Part shown: positions 35,136 to 43,759 of the stretch, piece by piece | Layout of the letters: every line of letters begins with the position of its first letter | Numbering within the stretch: position 1 is the first letter of the stretch | From: Marinibaculum sp040216765 | Lineage (GTDB): Bacteria > Pseudomonadota > Alphaproteobacteria > Ferrovibrionales > Ferrovibrionaceae | Direction: 5' to 3' | NCBI GenBank assembly: GCA_040216765.1 | Contig: JAVJON010000050.1 | Coordinates: forward strand, 1-64,000 | DNA: 64,000 nucleotides | Notes under the pieces: generated by a model | The model's database searches: none | Seen by the model: the letters and a program-made list of their open reading frames with translations, nothing else | What the model was told of the DNA's origin: nothing | Made by a program: the position numbers and the translations under genes

Positions 35136-35573
35136 TTATGAATTGCCGATGACGTGGAGCGCCTTGCTGCCCATTCTCACCGCCTTTGTCGAAAGGCGCC
35201 TGTCGAATGTCGCCAGCTTTCCGCCATTGGCGCGGGCAAGCGCCAGCAGATAAGTGTCCGTCACCTGAGCCGAGGTCAGCACTTGCGACCGATCGACGTC
35301 GGCAGCATTGGTCAGGCTCAGACTGTCAGGCCAGAAAATGTGCCCCGCCAATCCGCACATCCTGGTCATGATCGTCGCGACATCCGCCGGCGAACCCGGT
35401 GTGTTGGGATAGCTGGGATGACCGACGATCCGGATGACCCCGTTCTCGGTCAGGGGGCAGGTCGCCCAGGATGTTTTGCCAGCGGTATCGAACCAGCAGT
35501 GTGCGGCATCGTGACTGATATGCGCCGGATCGATCAGGGCGATCAGCACATTGACGTCGAGGAGGAAGGTCAC
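35136..35573 (-). CDS. vapC: PIN-domain toxin (VapC family)
   Basis: 145 aa. The PIN acidic residues are visible as D6 (LLDVNVLIAL), E43 (LTENGVIRI), D106 (QVTDTYLLALA) and D124 (ATFDRR), so the ribonuclease site looks intact. VapC toxins cleave tRNA or rRNA. GTG start at 35573 overlaps the antitoxin stop (GTGA), the usual coupling. Its base usage is less GC-rich than neighbours, suggesting mobile origin. It ends 21 bp from the convergent nitroreductase gene. Confidence 0.88.
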   Translation of the reverse strand: MTFLLDVNVLIALIDPAHISHDAAHCWFDTAGKTSWATCPLTENGVIRIVGHPSYPNTPGSPADVATIMTRMCGLAGHIFWPDSLSLTNAADVDRSQVLTSAQVTDTYLLALARANGGKLATFDRRLSTKAVRMGSKALHVIGNS

Positions 35574-35797
35574 GGCAACTCGTCGCGAAGCCTGTTCACC
35601 GTCTCAAGCGTGACCACGGCCGCCTCGTCCGTTACCGGCAGAAGGGGTATGCCATTGCGCGCCGCGGGCGCTTGCGGGCGTCGCAACGCACGGCGCGCCA
35701 GATCGGACACCACCTCGCCGAGAGTCCGCCCCTGTTGCCGCGCCAACGCCTTGGCAGCGACCAGCACGTCGTCGTCAATTGCCAATGTGGTCCGCAT
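35570..35797 (-). CDS. vapB: Ribbon-helix-helix antitoxin (VapB-like)
   Basis: 75 aa. N-terminal RHH pattern MRTTLAIDDDVLVAAKALARQQGRTLGEVVSDLARRAL (about 1-38), with a C-terminal toxin-binding tail. The ATG at 35797 after GAGGCAG is preferred; a longer start at 35824 adds nine residues without the fold. It should bind its own promoter with VapC and neutralise the toxin. First gene of the pair. Confidence 0.85.
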   Translation of the reverse strand: MRTTLAIDDDVLVAAKALARQQGRTLGEVVSDLARRALRRPQAPAARNGIPLLPVTDEAAVVTLETVNRLRDELP

Positions 35798-35899
35798 GAC
35801 TGCCTCGGTCGCATCAAACATCACGCATCACATAGTTGGGACGTCGCCTCGGTTCAATAGCCCCGACTGCAAGGGGACGGGGCGGCGACGGGCCGGTGC

Positions 35900-36715
35900 C
35901 TAGGCCCCTGCCGCGCCGCGGATCGGGATCGCCGGCACGGCGGCCACCCGGGTCAGCGCGCCATCGACCGGCAGCACCGCGCCGGAGATGCAGCCCGACA
36001 GGTCGGAGGCCAGGAACAGGAGCGCCTTGGCGATGTCCGCCGGCTCCGCCGGGCGGCCCAGCGGGACCGCGGCCTCGACCTGGGTCCAGAACGTCTCGTC
36101 GAAGGCGGCGACCAGGCGCGGCGTGCGGACGAAGCCGGGTGCGACCGCGTTGACCCGGATGTTGCGCGGCCCCAGCTCCACCGCGGCGCAGGCGACGAGG
36201 TGGTGCAGCGCGGCCTTCGCCGCGCCGTAGATGCCCTGCTTGGGGATGCTCAGGCTGCCCGACATGGAGCCGACGAAGACCATGCTGCCGCCGCGCTCCC
36301 CCAGCCCCGCGGCGCAGGCCTGGATCGCCAGCCAGGCATGGCGCAGCACGATGTCGAAATGCCAGTCCCAGACCGCATCGCCGGCCTCCGCGATGGGCTG
36401 GTTGTCGGCCATGCCGACGATGTCCACCAGGCCGGAAAGGCGGTCGCCGAAGCGGCTCGCGGCCTGCGCGAAGACCGCGTCCATGCCGGCGCGCGTGGTG
36501 ATCTCGGCAATGCAGGGGGTGCCGCCGGTCTCTGCCGCGACCTGCTCCGCCCGCGCCCCCTCCCGGTCCACCAGCAGCAGGTCGGCGCCGGCCTGCGCCA
36601 GGGCATGGGCGGCCTGCCGGCCGATTCCTTGGCCGGCGCCCAGCAGCACGAAGCCGCGGCCGTCCAGGCGCAGGGCCTGCAGATAGTCGGGCACCGTCGA
36701 TCGGTCGGCTGTCAT
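35900..36715 (-). CDS. Short-chain dehydrogenase/reductase
   Basis: 271 aa. Rossmann motif LLGAGQGIGRQ (about 25-35), the N-x-A-G region replaced by VDIVGMADNQ, the catalytic triad in FVGSMSG (Ser) and IYGAAKAAL (Tyr, Lys), and the usual VNAVAPGFVRTP. The second of two adjacent ATGs (36715) is best spaced from GGAGG. NAD(P)-dependent; substrate unknown. It lies downstream of phaZ on the same strand (66-bp gap), so the two could be cotranscribed; a role in hydroxyacyl metabolism is only a guess. Confidence 0.85.
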   Translation of the reverse strand: MTADRSTVPDYLQALRLDGRGFVLLGAGQGIGRQAAHALAQAGADLLLVDREGARAEQVAAETGGTPCIAEITTRAGMDAVFAQAASRFGDRLSGLVDIVGMADNQPIAEAGDAVWDWHFDIVLRHAWLAIQACAAGLGERGGSMVFVGSMSGSLSIPKQGIYGAAKAALHHLVACAAVELGPRNIRVNAVAPGFVRTPRLVAAFDETFWTQVEAAVPLGRPAEPADIAKALLFLASDLSGCISGAVLPVDGALTRVAAVPAIPIRGAAGA

Positions 36716-36780
36716 CATCCCCTCCACGTTTCGGACGGCGATATCCTTGGGGGCTTCGGCGCCCGCGGCAAGCCGGCTGC

Positions 36781-38046
36781 CTAGATGCTGGACAGGATGA
36801 GGTTGCGGACGATCGGGTAGATCTGGCTGTCCCAGCGGCGCCCGTTGAAGACGCCGTAATGGCCGACATCGGCCTGCAGGTGGTGGCGCTTGAGATAGGG
36901 CTTCAGCCCGCTGCACAGGTCATGGGCGGCGACCGTCTGGCCCATCGAGCAGATATCGTCGCGCTCGCCCTCCACCGTCAGCAGGGCGGTGCGGCGGATC
37001 GCGGCGGGACGCACCGGCCTGCCCCGGAAGGTCAGCTCGCCCTTCGCCAGCAGGGCCTCCTGGAAGACCTTCTGCACGGTCTCCAGGTAGAACTCCGCGG
37101 TCAGGTCCAGCACGGCGTAGTATTCGTCGTAGAAGGTGCGGATGGCCCGCGCCTTCTCCGCATCGCCGTTCGCCAGGTGGCGGAACAGGTCGCCATGCGC
37201 CTTCACATGGCGGTCCGGGTTCATCGCCATGAAGGCCATCAGCTGCATGTAGCCGGGATAGACCCGGCGGCCGGCGCCGGGATGCACCGGCGGCACCGTG
37301 GCGATCAGCTTGCTCTCGAACCACTCGATCGGGCGTTCGGTGGCCAGCCTGTTGACCTCGGTCGGGTTGACACGGGTGTCCACCGGGCCGGCCATCAGGG
37401 TCATGCTGGCCGGCTGCGCCGGATCGCCGGCCTCGGCCATCACCGCGGTGGCGGCCAGTGCCTGGACGCAGGGCTGGCAGACCGCGACCAGGTTCGTGCC
37501 CGGCCCCAGGTGGCGCAGGTACCGGATCAGGTGGTCGACATATTCGTCGAAGCCGAACGCTCCCGCCGACAGCGGCACGTCGCGGGCATTGTGCCAGTCG
37601 GTGATGTAGACGTCGTGCTCCCGCAGGAGGGTGCGGACCGTGCCGCGCAGCAGGGTCGCGAAATGGCCCGACAGCGGCGCCACGACCAGCACCTTCGGCT
37701 GTTCCGCCTCCGCCGCCACCGCACCGTTGCCGTTGGCCAGGGGCCCCTCCTTGGCGAAGCGCAGCAGGGTGCCGAACGGCGTGGCCAGCGCGGCTTCCTC
37801 CCGCACCTTGACCGTGCTGCGGCCGACCGCGATCTCGTCGATGCCGAAGGGCGGGCGGCTGTGGCTCAGCCTGGTGTCGGCCAGCAGCGACCAGCCGGCG
37901 GTCATCATCCGCCAGGCCGGCAGGCCGCCGAGCCAGCCATCCATCGCACCGGAGGTCCAGCCGTCCGAAACCTCCACGGCCTGCCGCGCCAGGGCGCGCA
38001 GCGGCGCGGCGAGGTTCGACTGGATTTCGTAGGCCAGGTAGTGCAT
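36781..38046 (-). CDS. phaZ: Intracellular polyhydroxyalkanoate depolymerase
   Basis: 421 aa, typical for PhaZ of the intracellular cysteine-nucleophile family. Distinctive stretches are VVAPLSGHFATLLRGTVRTLL, VYITDWHNARDVPLSAG and the nucleophile elbow LVAVCQPCVQALAA (cysteines at 190 and 193). A C-terminal HYGVFNGRRW supplies the catalytic histidine. It mobilises stored PHB granules to hydroxybutyrate units. No signal peptide, consistent with action on granules. Divergent from a GST-like gene; the intervening 236 bp contains TGC-rich motifs resembling PhaR boxes. The synthase and phasin genes are not in the window. Confidence 0.92.
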   Translation of the reverse strand: MHYLAYEIQSNLAAPLRALARQAVEVSDGWTSGAMDGWLGGLPAWRMMTAGWSLLADTRLSHSRPPFGIDEIAVGRSTVKVREEAALATPFGTLLRFAKEGPLANGNGAVAAEAEQPKVLVVAPLSGHFATLLRGTVRTLLREHDVYITDWHNARDVPLSAGAFGFDEYVDHLIRYLRHLGPGTNLVAVCQPCVQALAATAVMAEAGDPAQPASMTLMAGPVDTRVNPTEVNRLATERPIEWFESKLIATVPPVHPGAGRRVYPGYMQLMAFMAMNPDRHVKAHGDLFRHLANGDAEKARAIRTFYDEYYAVLDLTAEFYLETVQKVFQEALLAKGELTFRGRPVRPAAIRRTALLTVEGERDDICSMGQTVAAHDLCSGLKPYLKRHHLQADVGHYGVFNGRRWDSQIYPIVRNLILSSI

Positions 38047-38176
38047 GGGCGCTGACTATCCGCTGTGCGTCGGGCATCGCCACGGGGCCATGCCCGACAG
38101 GATCCGGTCCGTCCGGTCACGCTCGGGTGCGACGGGCCAACGAACAGCCTGCCACGGAAGGGGTTAAGTTAAGGTT

Positions 38177-38230
38177 CTTTTGCTGCGTTGCGAAAGAGCC
38201 AAGCCGCATTTATGTTGCGCTGCGAGGCAA
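38177..38230. promoter_or_regulatory. TGC-rich motifs, candidate PhaR boxes
   Basis: CTTTTGCTGCGTTGCG at 38177-38192 and TGTTGCGCTGCGAGGC at 38213-38228 lie upstream of phaZ. PhaR, the granule-associated repressor of PHA genes in alphaproteobacteria, is known to bind TGC-rich sites. Assignment is by resemblance and by the depolymerase gene next door; the sites could instead serve the divergent GST gene. Confidence 0.4.
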
Positions 38231-38282
38231 TAATCGTTTTGCCCGTCCGGCACCGAGCGATGCCGGCGGCCGGGAGGGGCGG

Positions 38283-38939
38283 ATGGCCAAGGCGATCCTG
38301 ACGATATCCAGCAAGAACTATTCCTCCTGGTCGCTGCGCGGCTGGCTGCTGTGCCGCATGGCCGGGCTGGATTTCGAGGAGGCGGCGGTGCCGGCCAGCG
38401 ACAGCGCCAGCCGGGCCGAACTGCTGCTGCTCTCGCCATCGTTCCTGGTGCCGCGGCTCGAGCATGAGGGTGCCAACGTCTGGGACACCCTGGCGATCGC
38501 CGAGTATCTCGCGGAACTGAGGCCCGAGGCCGGCCTGCTGCCGAAGGAGCGGACGAAGCGCGCCCATTGCCGCGCCGTGTCCGGCGAGATGCATTCCGGC
38601 TTCTACAACCTGCGCTCCGCCCTGCCGATGAACCTCAAGGCACAGTTCGAGGGCTTCAAGATCTGGTCCGGCGCCAAGCCCGACATCGAGCGCATCCTGC
38701 AGATCTGGCGGGACTGCCTGGAGGCCTATGGCGGGCCCTGGCTGTTCGGCGACCATGCGACCCTGGCCGATGCGATGTACGCGCCGGTCTGCACGCGATT
38801 CCGCACCTACGGCGTGGCGCTCGACGGGGTTGAGGCCGAGTATGCGGCCCGGATCCTGGACTGGCCGCTGCTGGTGGAGTGGGTCGCCGCCGGCAAGGCC
38901 GAGCCGGAAGAGATCGAGGAACTCGACGTCGAGTTCTGA
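38283..38939 (+). CDS. Glutathione S-transferase family protein
   Basis: 218 aa. The thioredoxin-like N-domain (about 3-80) has ISSKNYSSWSLRGWLLCRMAG, where a serine in the SSWS stretch is the likely glutathione contact, and FLVPRLEHEGANVWDTLAIAEYLAE, with the cis-Pro and D-T-L-A binding turn. The helical C-domain ends with GDHATLADAMYAPVCTRF. ATG at 38283 follows GGGAGGGGCGG. Single-gene unit divergent from phaZ. The reaction is unknown; thiol-dependent isomerase or detoxification roles are both possible. Confidence 0.87.
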   Translation: MAKAILTISSKNYSSWSLRGWLLCRMAGLDFEEAAVPASDSASRAELLLLSPSFLVPRLEHEGANVWDTLAIAEYLAELRPEAGLLPKERTKRAHCRAVSGEMHSGFYNLRSALPMNLKAQFEGFKIWSGAKPDIERILQIWRDCLEAYGGPWLFGDHATLADAMYAPVCTRFRTYGVALDGVEAEYAARILDWPLLVEWVAAGKAEPEEIEELDVEF

Positions 38940-39037
38940 CGCCCCCTGCCGCCAGCCCGGGCCCCGCCATCCTCGCCGTCCCGCGCCCTCGGGCGCGAAG
39001 CCATCGCCGAATCCGGCGATTGACGCACGAGCCTGTT

Positions 39038-39056
39038 ACTTTCACACTGTGAAAGT
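39038..39056. promoter_or_regulatory. Perfect 19-bp palindromic operator before the Mo-hydroxylase operon
   Basis: ACTTTCACACTGTGAAAGT is a perfect inverted repeat of 9-bp arms around one base, centred 51 bp upstream of the start codon at 39098. An imperfect copy with the same ACTTTCA-N5-TGAAAGT spacing lies upstream of the monooxygenase gene (45869-45887). The pair strongly suggests one regulator controlling both operons. Confidence 0.75.
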
Positions 39057-39097
39057 GAATTCGGCCGGGCCGGCCGCGCGGTGCCAGCGGAGGGGCG

Positions 39098-39958
39098 ATG
39101 AAGTATCTCGAACCCGGGACTCTCGACGAGGCCCTGCGCCTTCTGGCAGAAGAAGAGGACGTCGCCTGCCTTGCCGGCGGGCAGACCCTGGTCGGGGTGC
39201 TCAATCTCGGCGTGGCGGAGATCGCCGCCCTGATGTCCCTGCGGCGCATTCCTGACTTGAACCAAATTCAAGTTTCCTCGGACGGCATCACGGTCGGCGC
39301 GATGGCGACCCATGCCGCGGTCGCGCGCGATGCCCGCCTGACAGGCCGCTTCGCGCTGCTGCGCGAGGCTGCCGGCCGGATTGCCCATCCGGCAATCCGC
39401 AGCCAGGGCACGATGGGCGGCTCGATCTGCCATGCCGACCCCGCGGCCGATTATCCCGGCGTCCTCGTCGCGCTGGATGCCGAGGTGCAGATCGCCTCCG
39501 CTGCAGGGCGGCGCAGCCTGCCGGCCGGCGCCTTCTTCGTCGACTTCCTGGCCACCGCGCTGGAGCCCGGCGAGATGGTGACCGCCATCCGCTTCCCGGG
39601 CAGCGCGGCTGCGGCAGGCGAGCAGGGCGTCTACGAGAAATTCACCCGGGTGGATGGCGACTATGCCACCGTGTCCGTCGCCTGCGTTCTGGGCATGGCG
39701 GAAGGCCGGTGCCGCAGCGCCGCGATCGCGCTCGGCTCCTGCGACGTGCGCCCGGTGCGCAGCGCCGAGGCCGAGGCCTGCCTGGCAGGCAGCTGTCTGG
39801 AGGATGCGGCGCTGGCCGAGGCGGGGCGGCTGCTGGCCGGTGCCGCCGACCCGCAGACCGACACGCGCGGCAGTGCCGACTATCGCCGCCGGCTGATCCC
39901 CGGGCTGGTGGCGCGCGCCGTGAGCCGCGCCCGCGCCGGGCTGGAGGTGCCGTCATGA
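39098..39958 (+). CDS. Molybdenum hydroxylase, FAD-binding medium subunit
   Basis: 286 aa. FAD-binding motifs of the xanthine dehydrogenase/CoxM family are present: CLAGGQTL (about 24-31) and GTMGGSICHADPAADYP (about 104-120), plus the C-terminal CO-dehydrogenase flavoprotein domain. It passes electrons from the Fe-S subunit to the acceptor. ATG at 39098 follows GGAGGGG. First gene of a four-gene overlapping operon (medium, small, large, cyclic amidohydrolase). A perfect 19-bp palindrome lies 42-60 bp upstream. Confidence 0.92.
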   Translation: MKYLEPGTLDEALRLLAEEEDVACLAGGQTLVGVLNLGVAEIAALMSLRRIPDLNQIQVSSDGITVGAMATHAAVARDARLTGRFALLREAAGRIAHPAIRSQGTMGGSICHADPAADYPGVLVALDAEVQIASAAGRRSLPAGAFFVDFLATALEPGEMVTAIRFPGSAAAAGEQGVYEKFTRVDGDYATVSVACVLGMAEGRCRSAAIALGSCDVRPVRSAEAEACLAGSCLEDAALAEAGRLLAGAADPQTDTRGSADYRRRLIPGLVARAVSRARAGLEVPS

Positions 39959-40440
39959 CCGACAAGCTGGCCCTGAGCCTCACCGTCAACGGCGAGCGCC
40001 ACGACGTTCTGGCGCCCGCGCACCGCACCCTGCTGGACCTGCTGCGCGACCAGCTCGGCCTGACCGGCGCGAAGAAGGCCTGCAATGCCGGGATCTGCGG
40101 CGCCTGCACCGTGCTGCTGGACGGCGAGCCGGCGCGGGCCTGCCTCTGCCTCGCGGCCAATGTCGGCGACCGGCCGGTGACCACGGTCGAGGGGCTGTCG
40201 CCCGGCAACAGCCTGTCGGCGGTGCAGCGGGCCTTCGTCGATACCGGCGCGATCCAGTGCGGCTTCTGCATGACCGGCATGATCGTTTCCGCGACCGCCC
40301 TGCTGGACGAACTGCCCGACCCGGATGTCGGGCAGATCCGCGAGGGGCTGTCGGGCAATCTCTGCCGCTGCTCCGGCTATGTGAAGGTGGTCGAGGCGGT
40401 GCAGCTTGCGGCCCGCTACCGCCGGGAGGAAATGCGATGA
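39955..40440 (+). CDS. Molybdenum hydroxylase, 2Fe-2S small subunit
   Basis: 161 aa. Plant-type cluster ligands C43, C48, C51 and C63 (CNAGICGACTVLLDG) and the second all-helical cluster C102, C105, C137 and C139 (QCGFCMTGM and NLCRCSGY) are complete. It relays electrons from the Mo centre to FAD. It overlaps the medium subunit upstream (ATGA) and the large subunit downstream (ATGA). Confidence 0.94.
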   Translation: MTDKLALSLTVNGERHDVLAPAHRTLLDLLRDQLGLTGAKKACNAGICGACTVLLDGEPARACLCLAANVGDRPVTTVEGLSPGNSLSAVQRAFVDTGAIQCGFCMTGMIVSATALLDELPDPDVGQIREGLSGNLCRCSGYVKVVEAVQLAARYRREEMR

Positions 40441-42812
40441 ACAAGCCGCTCGGAGCGGATCCGCTGGAAGGCGCGATCGGCCTCAGCCTGCCGCGCCTGG
40501 AGGCGCTGGAGAAGGCGGTCGGCGATGCCCGCTTCGTCGAGGACATGACCCTGCCGGGCATGCTGCACGGCGCGGTGCTGACCAGCCCCCATGCCCATGC
40601 CCGGATCCGCGGCTACGACGCCAGTGCCGCCCTGGCCCTGCCGGGGGTGAAGGCGGTGGTCACCGGCGAGGATTTCGAGACCCGCTATATGGGCCTGGTG
40701 GTCAAGGACGAGACCGCGCTGGCCAAGGGCAAGGTGCGCTATATCGGCGAGCCGGTCGCCGCGGTCGCGGCCGTGGACCAGGAAACCGCCCGCGCCGCCC
40801 TGCACCTGATCGAGGTCGACTACGAGGAACTGCCGGCGGTGTTCTCGCCCGAGGAGGCGATGGCGCCGGGTGCGCCGCTGCTGCACGAAGGCTATGGCAG
40901 CTACTTCAAGATCTTCGATGCCGTGCATGAGGGCAATGTCCTGGCGGAATCGGAGATCGTCGGCGGCGACCCCGACGGCGCGTTCCAGGGCGCCGACCAT
41001 GTGTTCGAGAATGTCTACGAGCTGTCGGCGCAGTATCACGCCTATATGGAGCCGGTCGCCGCCCTGGCGCAGGTCGATCGCGACGGGCGGGTCACCGTCT
41101 GGTCCTCGACCCAGAGCGTGTTCCGGACCCAGGCCAATATCGCCGAGAGCCTGGGCATCCCGATGGCGCGGATCCGCTGCATCAGCCCGCGGATCGGCGG
41201 CGGCTTCGGCGGCAAGTCGGAGGCCACGGTGCAGCCCGCAGCGGTCCTGCTGGCGCAGAAGACCGGCCGCCCGGTGCGCATCGCGCTGTCCCGCGACGAG
41301 GACATGACGACGATGCGCTCCCGCCACCCCGCCCGGCTGGTCTGCCGCACCGGCGTGATGGCGGACGGCACGATCGTCGCCCGGTCGCTGGACGTGCTGA
41401 TGGATGGCGGCGCCTATGCCGACGACAGCCCGGCGGTGATGATGTTCGCGATGTATTTCGGCTGCGGGCCCTATCGCATCCCGAACTACCGGCTGTCCGG
41501 CCGCGCGGTCTATACCAACAAGCTGCGCGCCGGCGCCTTCCGCGGCTTCGGCAATCCGCAGGGCAGCTTCGCCACCGAATCGCAGATGGACGAGATCGCC
41601 GAGGCGCTGGGCCTCGACCCGATCGACTTCCGCCTGAAGAACGCGCTGCAGCCCGGCGACCGCTGGATCGACGGCCATGCCATCGACAGCTGCACGATCC
41701 GGGACTGCCTGGAGGCGCTGCGCGACGGCTGCGACTGGACGGCGCGGCGCGCGCAGGCCGCGGCGCGGGCGCGCCCGGGGCGCCGCCGCGGCATCGGCAT
41801 CGCCGCGGTCGCCCATATCTGCGGCTTCATGGCGACCTCCGCCTTCGTGCGCCTGCTGGAGGATGGCAGCGTCGCGCTGAACACCGGCGCGGTCGATATC
41901 GGCCAGGGCTCCAGCACCGCGCTGACGCAGATCTGCGCCGCCGCCCTCGGGCTGTCGCCGGAGCAGGTGCGCTGCGTCGAGGCCGACACCGATGCCTCGC
42001 CCTACAATTCCGGCACCAATGCCAGCCGGGTGACCTACATGGTGGGCCGCGCGATCGGCGAGGCGGCCGAGGTGGTGCGCAACAAGATCCTGGAACATGC
42101 CGGCGAACTGCTGGAGGCGCATCCCGGCGACCTGGAGCTGCAGCCCGGCGGCAAGGTCGGGATCAAGGGCGTGCCCGGCAAGACCGTCAGCTTCCAGGAG
42201 GTCTCGATCCGCGCCCATTGGGGCACCGGCGGGCCGATCATGGGGTCGGGCAGCCTGGTCTTCGAGGCCGGCGAGATGGACCCGAAGACCGCGCTGGCCA
42301 CCGGCTTCATGTCGTTCAACGCCTGCGGCGCCTATACCTTCGGCGCGCAGGCGGTGGAGCTGGAGGTCGACGAGGTGACCGGCCAGGTCGAGGTGCTGGA
42401 GGTCTGGTCGGCGCACGATGTGGGCCGCGCGATCAATCCCGGCGCGGTCGACGGCCAGATCCAGGGGGGCGTGGTGCAGGCGCTGGGCTATGCCCTGACC
42501 GAGGAGATGGTCTGGCAGGACGGCCGCCTCGCGAATCCCAGCTTCATGGACTACAAGATCCCCGGCAGCCTGGACGTGCCGCACGCCATCCACGCCATCG
42601 TCCTGGAACATGCCGAGCCGACCCATCCGTTCGGCGCCAAGGGAATCGGCGAGCCGCCGATCGTCGGCATCGCGCCAGCCGTCGCCAACGCGATCCGGCA
42701 GGCCACCGGCAAACGGCTGCGCCGGTCGCCGATGACCCCGGAGCGGGTGTTCCGCGCCCTGGCCGACGAAGGCGACGGGGTGGGCATCGACTGGCCCAAC
42801 GGGCAGGCCTGA
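40437..42812 (+). CDS. Molybdenum hydroxylase, Mo-pterin large subunit
   Basis: 791 aa, xanthine oxidase family. It has the Mo-pterin motifs GGGFGGKSE (about 255-263) and GAFRGFGNPQG (about 363), and the catalytic Glu in GAKGIGEPP (E739). The loop reads AGAFRGFG rather than the AYxCSFR of true CO dehydrogenases, so this is a hydroxylase of a C-H bond next to nitrogen or of an aldehyde. It inserts water-derived oxygen into an N-heteroaromatic, purine or aldehyde. No accessory XdhC/CoxD-type maturation gene is adjacent. Its stop overlaps the next start (TGATG), coupling it to the amidohydrolase. Confidence 0.92.
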   Translation: MNKPLGADPLEGAIGLSLPRLEALEKAVGDARFVEDMTLPGMLHGAVLTSPHAHARIRGYDASAALALPGVKAVVTGEDFETRYMGLVVKDETALAKGKVRYIGEPVAAVAAVDQETARAALHLIEVDYEELPAVFSPEEAMAPGAPLLHEGYGSYFKIFDAVHEGNVLAESEIVGGDPDGAFQGADHVFENVYELSAQYHAYMEPVAALAQVDRDGRVTVWSSTQSVFRTQANIAESLGIPMARIRCISPRIGGGFGGKSEATVQPAAVLLAQKTGRPVRIALSRDEDMTTMRSRHPARLVCRTGVMADGTIVARSLDVLMDGGAYADDSPAVMMFAMYFGCGPYRIPNYRLSGRAVYTNKLRAGAFRGFGNPQGSFATESQMDEIAEALGLDPIDFRLKNALQPGDRWIDGHAIDSCTIRDCLEALRDGCDWTARRAQAAARARPGRRRGIGIAAVAHICGFMATSAFVRLLEDGSVALNTGAVDIGQGSSTALTQICAAALGLSPEQVRCVEADTDASPYNSGTNASRVTYMVGRAIGEAAEVVRNKILEHAGELLEAHPGDLELQPGGKVGIKGVPGKTVSFQEVSIRAHWGTGGPIMGSGSLVFEAGEMDPKTALATGFMSFNACGAYTFGAQAVELEVDEVTGQVEVLEVWSAHDVGRAINPGAVDGQIQGGVVQALGYALTEEMVWQDGRLANPSFMDYKIPGSLDVPHAIHAIVLEHAEPTHPFGAKGIGEPPIVGIAPAVANAIRQATGKRLRRSPMTPERVFRALADEGDGVGIDWPNGQA

Positions 42813-43750
42813 TGACCGCCGCCCCGGACGCTCCCCGCGACACGCCCGGCGACTATCCGCGCGACCTGCGGGGCTATGGCGGCGCCCTGCCCGACCCGCA
42901 ATGGCCGGGCGGCGCGCGGATCGCGGTGAACATCTGCCTCAACGTCGAGGCCGGCGGCGAGCTCAATGTGCTGCACGGCGATTCCGGGTCGGAAGGCATG
43001 CTGACCGATATCGGCTGGCCGGCCGTGCCGGGCGCGCGCGCCCTGCTGGCGGAAAGCGCCTTCGAGTACGGCCCCCGGCAGGGCGCCTGGCGCCTGCTGC
43101 GCCTGATGCGGGAACGCCGGATCCGCTGCAGCGTGCTGGGCGTCGCGATGGCCCTGGAGCGGGTGCCGGAACTGACCGCGGCGATGGTCGCGGACGGCCA
43201 TGAGATCGTCAGCCATGGCTGGCGCTGGATCGACTACCAGGACGTGCCGGAGGAGGTCGAGCGCGAGCATATCCGCCGGGCGGTGGCCAGCCTCACCGTG
43301 ACCACCGGCAAGCGCCCGGTGGGCTGGATGACCGGCCGGCCCGGGCCGAACACCCGCGCCCTGCTGGTGGAGGAGGGCGGCTTCCTCTACGACCGCGACG
43401 CGCTGAACGACGAGCTGCCCTACTGGGTGCAGGTGGCGGGGCGGCCGCACCTGGTGATCCCCTATTCCTACGAGACCAACGACAACCGCTTCGACGGCAA
43501 TGCCGGCTTCAACACCGCCGACGACTATTTCCAGTACATGCGCGACGCCTTCGACATGCTTTATGGCGAGGGCGCGACGGCCCCGCGGATGCTGAGCCTG
43601 GGCCTGCACGACCGGCTGCTCGGCCGCCCCGGGCGGGCGGTCGGCTTCGCGCGGCTGCTGGACCATATGCAGGGCCATGATGGCGTCTGGTTCGCCACCG
43701 GCGAAGAGATCGCGCGGCACTGGATGCAGCTGCATCCGGCCGGCGCATAG
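42812..43750 (+). CDS. PuuE/allantoinase-like polysaccharide-deacetylase-fold amidohydrolase
   Basis: 312 aa of the NodB-like fold. It follows the PuuE subgroup closely: ICLNVEAGGELNVLHGDSGSE near the N-terminus, HEIVSHGWRWIDYQD with the metal-type histidine, GWMTGRPGPNTRALLVEEGGFLYDRDALNDELPYW, and IPYSYETNDNRF. PuuE-type enzymes open cyclic amides such as allantoin; no signal peptide is present, which argues against cell-wall deacetylation. Translational coupling to the Mo hydroxylase suggests it opens the lactam or diketo ring made by that enzyme. The true ring substrate is unknown. It ends 9 bp from the convergent flavin reductase. Confidence 0.83.
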   Translation: MTAAPDAPRDTPGDYPRDLRGYGGALPDPQWPGGARIAVNICLNVEAGGELNVLHGDSGSEGMLTDIGWPAVPGARALLAESAFEYGPRQGAWRLLRLMRERRIRCSVLGVAMALERVPELTAAMVADGHEIVSHGWRWIDYQDVPEEVEREHIRRAVASLTVTTGKRPVGWMTGRPGPNTRALLVEEGGFLYDRDALNDELPYWVQVAGRPHLVIPYSYETNDNRFDGNAGFNTADDYFQYMRDAFDMLYGEGATAPRMLSLGLHDRLLGRPGRAVGFARLLDHMQGHDGVWFATGEEIARHWMQLHPAGA

Positions 43751-43759
43751 CGGCTGCCG

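Noticed and set aside
40437..42812. CO dehydrogenase large subunit (CoxL)
   Set aside because: The active-site loop reads AGAFRGFG, not the AYxCSFR of genuine form I CO dehydrogenase, so a general molybdenum hydroxylase is the safer call.
42812..43750. Peptidoglycan or chitin deacetylase (NodB)
   Set aside because: No signal peptide, and sequence stretches match the PuuE/allantoinase subgroup; coupling to a hydroxylase favours cyclic amide hydrolysis.
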